64,000 nucleotides of DNA from CAYFFZ01 sp049976505. GTDB lineage: Archaea; Thermoproteota; Nitrososphaeria; Conexivisphaerales; UBA164. This document shows, in pieces, positions 57,427 through 64,000 of the stretch. Below the pieces are notes generated by a model, which was not told the origin of the DNA, searched no databases, and saw nothing but the letters and a program-made list of their open reading frames with translations. Made by a program: the position numbers and the translations under genes. Each line of letters opens with the position of its first letter. The stretch's first letter is position 1. The stretch spans positions 1 through 64,000 of the forward strand of contig JBMFIC010000005.1 of NCBI GenBank assembly GCA_049976505.1, written 5' to 3'.

Positions 57427-58704
57427 ATGAGGTCATCAGCCGCCCTTCTGCTTGCCGTCATGTTCGCGCTTGGAGGCACAGCTGCGGCTCCGGCGATCGC
57501 GCAGCCGCAGCCCGTGTTCCAGGTATACGCTTACTGGGGCTCCCAGCAGCACCCGATCCTTGCATACCCCGGAGCATCGGGGCTGCCTCTCGTGCTTCAG
57601 ATAATCTACCTTGGCCCCACGAGCATATACGGGGTCAACGTAACGTATTCTCCAGGCTACCCGCTTCAGGCAGTGAGGGGCGAGGGAAACATATCGGCGC
57701 TGATACCCGAGCTTCAGCCGGGGCAGCAGATAACCCTGTTTGGCTACTTCAGCGTGAGCCCCAACGCCACCGATGGGCTCTATGAGCAGAGCGTCAACGT
57801 GACCTACAGCCTTCCAGCGCAGGTGCCGGGCGTCGGTGAGGTCATGCTAAGGGGATCCGAGGTCGTGAGCTTTAGGGTGGCCGTGCTAGGGGCGCCCAGG
57901 ATAAGCCTCAGCGGCTTCATCACGAGGCCTCCAGCTATATACGCGGGGGACACGGCCGGAGCGCTCACGGTGTTCCTCACCAACAGCGGCAACGTGACTG
58001 CCCAGGGCCTGAACGTCTCAGCGGAGTTCTCCTGGCCCCTCAGCCCCCTGAGGGCCGGCTCATCATACTACATAGCTTACCTTCCTCCGGGAGATGTGAT
58101 CAACCTCACGTTCCCGTTCTCAATCAGCTACCAGGCGGGAGTTCCACAGCCCTTCAACACCACTGTGCTGATAAGGGTCAGGTGCGGGGCAGGCACCAGC
58201 TCCTTCGCCGTGCCGGTTGAGGTAATGCCCGCCGCCTACTTCAACGTCAGCGCAGTTACGCCCCAGAGCCTATCCCCTGGATCGAGCGGCGTGCCTATCA
58301 CCTTCACTGTAACGAACGTGGGCTCAGCAGAGGCCAAGTTCGCCTCAGCGACCATGCTCTTCAGCACCATTTTCACCCCATACGCCCCCTCGAGCGAGAA
58401 CCCGCTGATAGCTGCAGAATCGGTCAACTACACGCTCGGCAGCGTAAGGCCAGGGGGCTCGGAGAACGTGACGTACGTAATCAGCGTGGCATCTGGCCTT
58501 AGGCCAGGGGTCTACGAGATCCCGTTCCTCATAACGTGGTATCAGCCTCCAACGATGCAGCAGATGCACCAGGTGGTGTTCGTCAGGGTAAGCATAAGGC
58601 CTTCGGGGCTGTTCGACGGCTCCAGCGGCATCCTGTACGTCACCGCGGCAGCGGTCATAGCGGTGCTTCTGGCGATGGCTGCCATTGGGCTCAGAAGAAG
58701 GTGA
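57427..58704 (+). CDS. Exported, heavily glycosylatable surface protein with CARDB-like domains
   Basis: About 425 residues. Signal peptide (about 1-25, RSSAALLLAVMFALGGTAAAPAIA), then three to four beta-sandwich repeats of the kind found in archaeal S-layer-domain (COG1361) proteins (LTVFLTNSGNVTAQGLNVSAEF, ITFTVTNVGSAEAKFA), and a C-terminal membrane helix (about 400-420) ending in RRR. More than ten N-x-S/T sequons are visible, as expected for extracellular archaeal glycoproteins. The frame opens at 57370, but the TATA GCTTTAATACG (about 57393-57403) favours the ATG at 57427. The MFS gene follows after one base. Confidence 0.8.
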   Translation: MRSSAALLLAVMFALGGTAAAPAIAQPQPVFQVYAYWGSQQHPILAYPGASGLPLVLQIIYLGPTSIYGVNVTYSPGYPLQAVRGEGNISALIPELQPGQQITLFGYFSVSPNATDGLYEQSVNVTYSLPAQVPGVGEVMLRGSEVVSFRVAVLGAPRISLSGFITRPPAIYAGDTAGALTVFLTNSGNVTAQGLNVSAEFSWPLSPLRAGSSYYIAYLPPGDVINLTFPFSISYQAGVPQPFNTTVLIRVRCGAGTSSFAVPVEVMPAAYFNVSAVTPQSLSPGSSGVPITFTVTNVGSAEAKFASATMLFSTIFTPYAPSSENPLIAAESVNYTLGSVRPGGSENVTYVISVASGLRPGVYEIPFLITWYQPPTMQQMHQVVFVRVSIRPSGLFDGSSGILYVTAAAVIAVLLAMAAIGLRRR

Positions 58705-58705
58705 A

Positions 58706-60127
58706 ATGAGAAGAAGCCCATACCTGATCCTGGCGATCCTTGCAAGCGTAACCATGCTCACGATGTACGTTGAGGCGATGGTGATCCCATCGCTTCCGAA
58801 GATAGAGTCAGCTCTCTCTGCAACGAACGAGGAGGCTGCCTGGGTTGTATCCGCATACCTTGTGGTCGGGGCCGCGGTGGCCCCTCTCTTCGGGAAGCTT
58901 GGCGACGTCCACGGGAAGAAGCTCCTCTACATAGCGTCGCTCTCGCTCTACACCATCTCGGTTTTCCTTGCGGGCTTCTCGCCCAGCATATACTTCCTCA
59001 TAGCTGTCAGGGCCGTGCAGGGGTTCGGTTTTTCGCTCTTCCCCCTCAGCCTGGCAATAATAACGGACGTCTTTCCCAAGAGGATGGTGGCAACGGCGCA
59101 GGGAATAATCAGCGCGATGGTGGCAATAGGCATGACAGTTGGCATGATAGCCGGGGCTTACATAGAGGAGTACCTGGGATGGAGGGCCATGTTCCACATA
59201 GGCTCAGCGCTTTCTGCCCTCCTCCTGATCCTTGCGTACTTCGTCCTTGAGAGGGACAGGCCTATCAGCCGCGAGAGGATAGACTACATGAGCACCCTCA
59301 TACTCTCCCTTGGGACCGCGCTCTTTCTAATCTACCTGACCGAGACGCCCTACAAGGGATGGACCTCGCCGCTTCAGCTGGCAGCTCTGACATCGGGGAC
59401 GGCCCTCATGGCTGGCTACTTCCTGTACTCCATGCGCGCGTCAAACCCGCTGGTGCCCCTTGGCCTCCTGAGAAGGAGGAACGTCATGGTTGCGAACGTG
59501 GCAGGATTCCTCTCAGGGGTTGCCATGTTCTCGCTCTTTCTTGGGGTTATATACTATGCTGAGGAGCCACAGCCCTACGGCCTCGGCCTCAGCGTCATAG
59601 ACGCTGCATTCACCCTCTTCCCCGCGACGCTGGCCATGATAGTCATAGCGCCGCTTGCCGGGTTTGCAACCAGCGGGCTCGGGCCAAAGCCAGTCCTCAT
59701 ATACGGGAGCGCCGTTGCCTCCGTGGGGTTCATCCTTTTCAGCCTGTTCAGGCTCACGCCTGCCCAGCTTGTACTAGACTCGTTCATAACAGGGATAGGC
59801 GTCGTGAGCGTGCTCATCCCTATAGTCAACATGATAGCGGTATCGATGCCTCCAGAGAACGTGGCCGTTGGGCTCGGGTTCAACACTATGGTCAGGTTCC
59901 TCGGGTCGTCCCTCGGGCCAGTACTCGCGGCCACCTACATGTCGGACTACAAGTACTACGTCGTTTACGCCCTCTCGCCGCTGATAACGGCACAGCTCGC
60001 AGGGCCGCCGGCCTTCAGCATGATATTCATGACTGGCCTCATCTTCTCCGTGCTCACCGGGCTTGTCTCGCTGTTCGCCATGAACTACAGGCCGAGGTCC
60101 ATGGGGGCCGTCCAGGCCCCAGCATAG
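58706..60127 (+). CDS. MFS drug/solute exporter (DHA2-like, about 14 helices)
   Basis: About 473 residues with about 14 membrane helices, as in the drug:H+ antiporter-2 family. Seen: ATNEEAAWVVSAYLVVGAAVAPLFGKLGDVHGKK (motif A), VRAVQGFGFSLFPLSLAII and GMTVGMIAGAYIEEYLGWRAMFHIG (antiporter motif C). It may export drugs, lipids or surface precursors. GGTGA ribosome site and ATG at 58706 overlap the upstream stop, so it forms an operon with the surface protein. The frame from 58685 is not needed. Confidence 0.85.
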   Translation: MRRSPYLILAILASVTMLTMYVEAMVIPSLPKIESALSATNEEAAWVVSAYLVVGAAVAPLFGKLGDVHGKKLLYIASLSLYTISVFLAGFSPSIYFLIAVRAVQGFGFSLFPLSLAIITDVFPKRMVATAQGIISAMVAIGMTVGMIAGAYIEEYLGWRAMFHIGSALSALLLILAYFVLERDRPISRERIDYMSTLILSLGTALFLIYLTETPYKGWTSPLQLAALTSGTALMAGYFLYSMRASNPLVPLGLLRRRNVMVANVAGFLSGVAMFSLFLGVIYYAEEPQPYGLGLSVIDAAFTLFPATLAMIVIAPLAGFATSGLGPKPVLIYGSAVASVGFILFSLFRLTPAQLVLDSFITGIGVVSVLIPIVNMIAVSMPPENVAVGLGFNTMVRFLGSSLGPVLAATYMSDYKYYVVYALSPLITAQLAGPPAFSMIFMTGLIFSVLTGLVSLFAMNYRPRSMGAVQAPA

Positions 60128-60169
60128 CATAATAACGTTTATTATCGCTGCGCTGCTATAGTTGAGCAT

Positions 60170-61498
60170 ATGAACGTTATCGTGGTAGGTGGCGGCGCGG
60201 CTGGAATGAGCGCCGCCTCAAGGGTCAGGAAGCTTCTCCCAGACTCAAGCATCAAGGTCTTTGAGGAGTCCTCCTACGTATCCTACGCTCCCTGCGGGAT
60301 ACCTTACTACGTGGAGGGCCTTGTGGGCGACATAAACGCGCTAGTCACGTACACGCCGGAGTTCTTCAGGAAGGAGAGGAGGATAGACGTCTACGTTAGG
60401 ACGAGGGTTACAAGGGTTGACAGGGGAGCTGCAGAGGTGACATACGTAGGGGATGGGGGAGAGAGGACGGAGAAGTACGACTACCTTATACTGGCAACCG
60501 GAGCCGCTTCGTTCGTGCCAAACAGCAAGTGGCTGGAGGTTAGCCACGTGTACGCGCCGAGGCACCTCGAGGACGGGGACAGGATCAGGGCTGACCTCAG
60601 CAGGATGGACGAGGTCGCCGTGATCGGGGGAGGCTACGTTGGGGTTGAGATGGCCGAGGCCCTCTCGAAGCAGAACAAGAAGGTCACCGTGCTGGAGATG
60701 AAGAGGATAATGCCAAACCTGGATCCGGACTACTCGGCGATGATAAGGGGGGAGATGGAGAGGAGGGGGATAAGGGTGATCGAGGGCTTCAGGGTCGTGG
60801 ACCTGGAGAACAGCGGCGACAAGGTCAGGATAATAGGAGAGAAGGACCAGATGCTCTTCGACGCTGCGGTGGTTGGAATAGGGGTCAGGCCTAACACAGA
60901 CCTCGCGAGACAGATGGGGCTGAAGATAGGCGAGACCGGGGCGATATGGGTCGACGAGCACATGAGGACCAGCGATGAAAGGGTCTACGCCGCAGGCGAC
61001 AACGTAGAGGTCAACGACCTTGTCGTCAAGGGGAGGAAGAGATACGCTCCGTTTGCCCCAGAGGCCAACAAGGAGGGATACGTAGCGGGATCAAACGTGG
61101 GAGGGATGAAGCTTACCTTCCCGGGAAGCGCAGGGGCCTCGATAACCAAGTTCTACGACCTTGAGATCGGCACCGTCGGGCTGACAGAGGAAGAGGCGAG
61201 GAAGCACGGCATCGATCCATATCCGGTGAAGATAAAGCACAACGCGAGGGCGAGCTACTACCCCCCGCAGGACAGCATATTCATGAAAGTCGTCTTCGAC
61301 AGGCAGAGAAAGGTACCGGTTGGAGCGCAGATAGTCGGGAAGAACGTCTGGGGGAGGCTGGCCTACCTTTCGCTTGCGATAGAGAACCAGATAACGGTTG
61401 ACCGCATGTTCTTCTCGGGCGTTCCGTACGCCCCTCCGTTCGCTCCTGTTTGGGATTCGCTGATAATAGCCTCGAGGATTTTCTATGAACATGTATGA
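60170..61498 (+). CDS. CoA-disulfide reductase / NADH oxidase-family flavoprotein
   Basis: A 442-residue FAD/NAD(P)H enzyme. Seen: VVGGGAAGMSAASRVRKL (FAD), the redox Cys in SYAPCGIPYY, LILATGAASFVP, VIGGGYVGVEMAEALSKQ (NAD(P)H), VYAAGDNVEV and the dimerisation domain SAGASITKFYDLEIGTVGLTEEEA. The single active Cys in this position is that of CoA-disulfide reductase or NADH oxidase; elemental-sulfur reduction is also known for archaeal relatives. TATA with AACGTTTATTA at 60133-60143. It overlaps the next gene by 14 bases. Confidence 0.9.
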   Translation: MNVIVVGGGAAGMSAASRVRKLLPDSSIKVFEESSYVSYAPCGIPYYVEGLVGDINALVTYTPEFFRKERRIDVYVRTRVTRVDRGAAEVTYVGDGGERTEKYDYLILATGAASFVPNSKWLEVSHVYAPRHLEDGDRIRADLSRMDEVAVIGGGYVGVEMAEALSKQNKKVTVLEMKRIMPNLDPDYSAMIRGEMERRGIRVIEGFRVVDLENSGDKVRIIGEKDQMLFDAAVVGIGVRPNTDLARQMGLKIGETGAIWVDEHMRTSDERVYAAGDNVEVNDLVVKGRKRYAPFAPEANKEGYVAGSNVGGMKLTFPGSAGASITKFYDLEIGTVGLTEEEARKHGIDPYPVKIKHNARASYYPPQDSIFMKVVFDRQRKVPVGAQIVGKNVWGRLAYLSLAIENQITVDRMFFSGVPYAPPFAPVWDSLIIASRIFYEHV

Positions 61499-62042
61499 GC
61501 TCTCGGACATAAAGAAGCTCAGGAAGGCCCTCGGGCTCTCCCAGAGGGCCCTGGCAAAGCTCTCCGGGCTCAGCCAGTCCTACATAGCGAAGATAGAGAG
61601 GGGAACCATAGACCCTAGCTACAGCAAGGTCCAGAGGATATTCAGGGCGCTCGAAAGCGTCAGATCATCGGCAGTTAAGGCTGCGGGCGAGGTAATGACG
61701 ACAGACCTCAAGTACGTGAGGGTAGGGGACAGGGTTTCGCAGGCCATAAAGCTCATGCAGGAGCACTCAATCAGCCAGCTACCGGTGCTGAACGAGGAGG
61801 GGAGCGTAGTTGGCATGGTGACAGAGTCATCGCTGATACAGAGGGTGCTGAAGGAGAGGGACATAAGGAAGGTCCAGGACGCCACCATAGAGAGCGTCAT
61901 GGATCCGCCGTACCCCATAGTTGACGAGTCCACGCCGATAAACATAGTCATTTCAATACTCACCTTCTACAACGCCGTTCTCGTGTCAAGGAAGGGAAAA
62001 GTGATAGGTATAATAACCCGTTCTGACATACTTAGAGCTTAA
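61485..62042 (+). CDS. XRE-type HTH regulator with paired CBS domains
   Basis: A 185-residue protein: HTH (about 8-60; LRKALGLSQRALAKLSGLSQSYIAKIERGTIDPSYSKV) and two CBS domains (about 68-185; VMTTDLKYVRVGDRVSQAIKLMQEHSISQLPVLNE and SVMDPPYPIVDESTPINIV). CBS pairs bind adenosyl ligands such as AMP, ATP or SAM. It ends 1 base before the MAT start, so sensing of SAM or a relative is possible. ATG 61485 or 61491 could be the start. Confidence 0.88.
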   Translation: MNMYELSDIKKLRKALGLSQRALAKLSGLSQSYIAKIERGTIDPSYSKVQRIFRALESVRSSAVKAAGEVMTTDLKYVRVGDRVSQAIKLMQEHSISQLPVLNEEGSVVGMVTESSLIQRVLKERDIRKVQDATIESVMDPPYPIVDESTPINIVISILTFYNAVLVSRKGKVIGIITRSDILRA

Positions 62043-62043
62043 G

Positions 62044-63228
62044 ATGATCATACATGCCAAAAAGGCACCAGGCTATGAACCCTCAGCGGAATTTGTAGAG
62101 AGGAAGGGCAAGGGACATCCAGACACCATATGCGACGGTGTTAGCGAGAAGCTGAGCGTCTCGCTCAGCAGGTACTACCTTGAGAGGACTGGCAGAATAC
62201 TTCACCACAACGTTGACAAGGCCATCCTGGTCGGCGGACAGTCGAGGGCGTGGTTCGGAGGAGGGGAGGTCCTGGAGCCCATATACATAATGCTGGTTGG
62301 CAGGGCAACTGGAAGGATAGATAAGGACGAGCTCGTGCCTATAGGAAGGCTGGCGGTTGAGGCCGCGAAGTCCTACATAAGGGAGAACTTCAGGTACCTG
62401 GATCCGGACACCCACATAATAGTGGACTACAGGATAAAGCAGGGGAGCGTGGACCTCGTCAAGAACTTCGAGGCTGGAAACGACATCCCGCTGGCCAACG
62501 ACACGAGCTTCGGGGTTGGCTTCTACCCATACACGGAGACCGAGCAGCTGGTCCTGGAGGTTGAGAAGTACCTTAACTCGGAGAAGGGAAAGAGGGAGTT
62601 CCCGGAGACCGGCGAGGACGTGAAGGTCATGGCCGTGAGGAACGAGGACCAGATAAGGCTGACCATAGCGGTGGCGATGATATCCAAGCTGATAAAGAGC
62701 GAGAAGGAGTACGTCGAGGTAAAGAAAAGGCTCACTGACAGGCTGTACGAGATAGCCTCGGAAATAACGAAGAAGAAAGTTGAGCTGGTGATAAACGGGG
62801 CCGACAAGCCGGAGAAGGGCATATACTACCTTACCGTAACGGGAACGAGCGCTGAGAGCGGGGACGACGGGCAGGTCGGCAGGGGAAACAGGGCGAACGG
62901 GCTGATCACGCCCTTCAGGCCCATGAGCCTTGAGGCGACTGCTGGAAAGAACCCAGTAAGCCACACGGGCAAGCTCTATTCGATACTCGCGATGGACATA
63001 GCGAAGAAGCTTGTTGAGGAAAACAAGCACATAAAAAGCGCGAACGTCTACATGCTGAGCCAGATAGGGGCCCCGATAACGGAGCCCCAGGCAGTTTACG
63101 TCGAGGCGAACACGGACCTGAGCCAGGAAGCGCTCAGCAGCTATGCTGAGAGCGTTGCAAAGGAGCAGCTGCAGGAGGCCCCGAAGCTCTGGAGAAGGAT
63201 CATAGAGGGCAGGGTATCTCTGTACTGA
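62044..63228 (+). CDS. mat: Archaeal S-adenosylmethionine synthetase
   Basis: A 394-residue archaeal-type MAT (unlike the bacterial MetK). Seen: FVERKGKGHPDTICDGVSE, HHNVDKAILVGGQSRAWFGGGEV, NDTSFGVGFYPYTETEQLVLEVE and GDDGQVGRGNRANGLITPFRPMSLEATAGKNPVSHTGKLY. Makes SAM from methionine and ATP; with AHCY at 33014 it completes part of the methyl cycle. It follows the XRE-CBS gene after one base. Confidence 0.96.
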   Translation: MIIHAKKAPGYEPSAEFVERKGKGHPDTICDGVSEKLSVSLSRYYLERTGRILHHNVDKAILVGGQSRAWFGGGEVLEPIYIMLVGRATGRIDKDELVPIGRLAVEAAKSYIRENFRYLDPDTHIIVDYRIKQGSVDLVKNFEAGNDIPLANDTSFGVGFYPYTETEQLVLEVEKYLNSEKGKREFPETGEDVKVMAVRNEDQIRLTIAVAMISKLIKSEKEYVEVKKRLTDRLYEIASEITKKKVELVINGADKPEKGIYYLTVTGTSAESGDDGQVGRGNRANGLITPFRPMSLEATAGKNPVSHTGKLYSILAMDIAKKLVEENKHIKSANVYMLSQIGAPITEPQAVYVEANTDLSQEALSSYAESVAKEQLQEAPKLWRRIIEGRVSLY

Positions 63229-63229
63229 A

Positions 63230-63922
63230 TTGAGGATATTTCTTGAGCTGCCGGAGATCTTTTACTCGAATTATTCCAAGGTTATCGAGTCTGTAAGGGG
63301 CTGGACGGAAGCAATAGACGGCGTTTTCGTTCCAGACCTACCCCTGGGAAAGGCAACGCTGGACCTCTGCGCCTACTATGAGGAGCTCAGAGACGCTCTT
63401 CAGGGCGCCGAGATCATACCTGTGCAGTCAGTGGGCCACAGGAGCATGGCTGCCAACAAGTCTAGGCTTCAGTGCCTCAGGCTCAAGGGAGCAAGGAGGG
63501 TCCTGCTGGTTCAGGGTCCCCAGAAGTGCACGAAGGTCAGCGAGATCCTTGGCTACGCGGTCTCAAGGTTCATGGTGGGCTCGGTGCTCAGCGAAAGAAC
63601 CCTGGAGTCGAGGATCAGGGCCGGGGTTGCGTTCTTCGTGACCCAGCTTTTTCCTGACGAGAGTTACCTATCGCTGGCGGAGGGCCTTGGGGGAAGGGAG
63701 CTGTACATCTCTGTGGCTGTCTCGGACAGGGCCGAGGACTACCTGAGGCTAAGGGAGATGGGGTTCAGAGTGCCGCCGGAGATCCTGCAGGGTGGTGACA
63801 TCAGGGAGGGGCTCAGGTCCTACATAAGGAGGGTCGAGGGGATCGCAGGTCCCGCGCCAGGGATATACGCGGTTCCCCTCTCAAGATCGGCCGACATCGG
63901 GGCGTTTTTCGAAAACCTGTGA
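63230..63922 (+). CDS. Methylenetetrahydrofolate-reductase-like TIM-barrel protein
   Basis: A 230-residue protein. VFVPDLPLGKATLDLCAYYEEL...IIPVQSVGHRSMAANKSRLQCLRLKGARRVLLVQGPQ follows the MTHFR order (carrier-binding region, then the RDRNR-like segment and a G-D/G-P phosphate loop), although the canonical TCRDRNR is not preserved. It is short for MTHFR (about 280-300). A folate- or methanopterin-like one-carbon role is suggested by the preceding MAT gene (1 base away). TTG start. Confidence 0.6.
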   Translation: MRIFLELPEIFYSNYSKVIESVRGWTEAIDGVFVPDLPLGKATLDLCAYYEELRDALQGAEIIPVQSVGHRSMAANKSRLQCLRLKGARRVLLVQGPQKCTKVSEILGYAVSRFMVGSVLSERTLESRIRAGVAFFVTQLFPDESYLSLAEGLGGRELYISVAVSDRAEDYLRLREMGFRVPPEILQGGDIREGLRSYIRRVEGIAGPAPGIYAVPLSRSADIGAFFENL

Positions 63923-63930
63923 GATGTTGC

Positions 63931-63950
63931 ATTTTTATTAATTTTTTTAT
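63931..63950 (+). terminator. T-rich transcription stop after the MAT operon
   Basis: Two T runs (63932-63936 and 63942-63948) lie just after the stop at 63922. Oligo-T runs without a hairpin are the usual archaeal terminators. The remaining window bases to 64000 are AT-rich and hold no clear gene. Confidence 0.5.
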
Positions 63951-64000
63951 AAAAAATTTGGAGAATTTCTTACGATTTACGTATTTTTGGATTTTATTGA

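Noticed and set aside
62083..63030. 315-codon minus-strand frame
   Set aside because: Fully antisense to the MAT gene, which is clearly real.
1..64000. CRISPR array, rRNA genes or replication origin
   Set aside because: No regularly spaced repeats, rRNA-like sequence or origin-box arrays were found.

Overview
The window is a gene-dense stretch of an archaeal chromosome, most likely from a thermophilic member of the Thermoproteota (TACK) group. The evidence is TBP, TFE-alpha, Rpo7 and Spt4, an exosome superoperon, a proteasome alpha subunit, an ESCRT-III (CdvB-type) protein, SPOUT and TruD RNA-modifying enzymes, archaeal MAT, and families that are almost purely archaeal (DUF2070, DUF1512, DUF2250, UPF0147, GTP-dependent dephospho-CoA kinase). 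GC is moderately high, arginine is mostly AGG, many starts are TTG or GTG, and most first genes are leaderless behind a TATA box about 26 nt upstream, while genes inside operons use GGAG/GGTGA sites. Canonical SMC, ScpA and ScpB together with ESCRT-III argue against a typical Sulfolobales or Desulfurococcales genome; I cannot place the lineage more precisely.

Layout. 1-0.8 kb: 3' part of a TnpB gene and its right end, followed tail-to-tail by a solo non-autonomous relative. 0.8-9.9 kb: TrmO, a TIM-barrel-like unknown, a PhoU/AbrB regulator with a phosphate-type MFS symporter, GNAT, nitroreductase, B12-dependent ribonucleotide reductase, DUF2070 and Sec61-beta. 10-12.6 kb: aldo/keto reductase, LSm, TrmJ-like methyltransferase, protein phosphatase. 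12.8-17.3 kb: psmA-sbds-rrp4-rrp41-rrp42-rpl37Ae-pcc1-pfdB-tRNA-Ile. 17.3-19.6 kb: TBP, then DUF47-PiT phosphate uptake. 19.5-27.4 kb: PUA protein, DUF998, DUF763, ECF S component, smc-scpA, a frameshifted uridine phosphorylase, tRNA-Arg. 27.4-36.3 kb: inositol-phosphate synthase, rpo7-spt4-dephospho-CoA kinase, threonine synthase-homoserine dehydrogenase, cysteine hydrolase, AdoHcy hydrolase, a frameshifted winged-helix gene, carbamate kinase, TFE. 36.4-46 kb: a degenerate GH57 protein, SpoIIM-like membrane protein and a sugar-nucleotide/cell-surface cluster that also holds a Holliday-junction resolvase. 46-49.7 kb: family-4 uracil-DNA glycosylase, RNase Z-like protein, ESCRT-III, an unknown protein and ScpB. 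49.7-55 kb: MoaD-like pair, then a divergent AllH/hexulose-phosphate-synthase-like and FdrA/YlbE locus. 55-57.3 kb: Pth2, TruD, a RecA-like protein with a broken P-loop, and UPF0147. 57.4-64 kb: exported glycoprotein, MFS exporter, CoA-disulfide reductase-like flavoprotein, XRE-CBS regulator, MAT and an MTHFR-like protein.

Main points of interest. (i) Homologues of all three oxamate carbamoyltransferase subunits (FdrA, YlbE, AllH) plus carbamate kinase, with a hexulose-phosphate-synthase-like gene in the AllH operon; this suggests carbamoyl phosphate-yielding catabolism of an unidentified substrate. (ii) Four copies of a TnpB right-end (omega-RNA-like) sequence, only one attached to TnpB, of which two form an approximately 145-bp non-autonomous element. 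(iii) Enzymes with altered key residues: GH57 without its nucleophile, uracil-DNA glycosylase with Cys-to-His at a cluster ligand, and a RecA-like protein with GKE in its P-loop. (iv) Two genes broken by one-base deletions in G or C runs, which may be sequencing errors. The methyl cycle (MAT, AdoHcy hydrolase, MTHFR-like) and phosphate uptake (two separate loci) are well represented.
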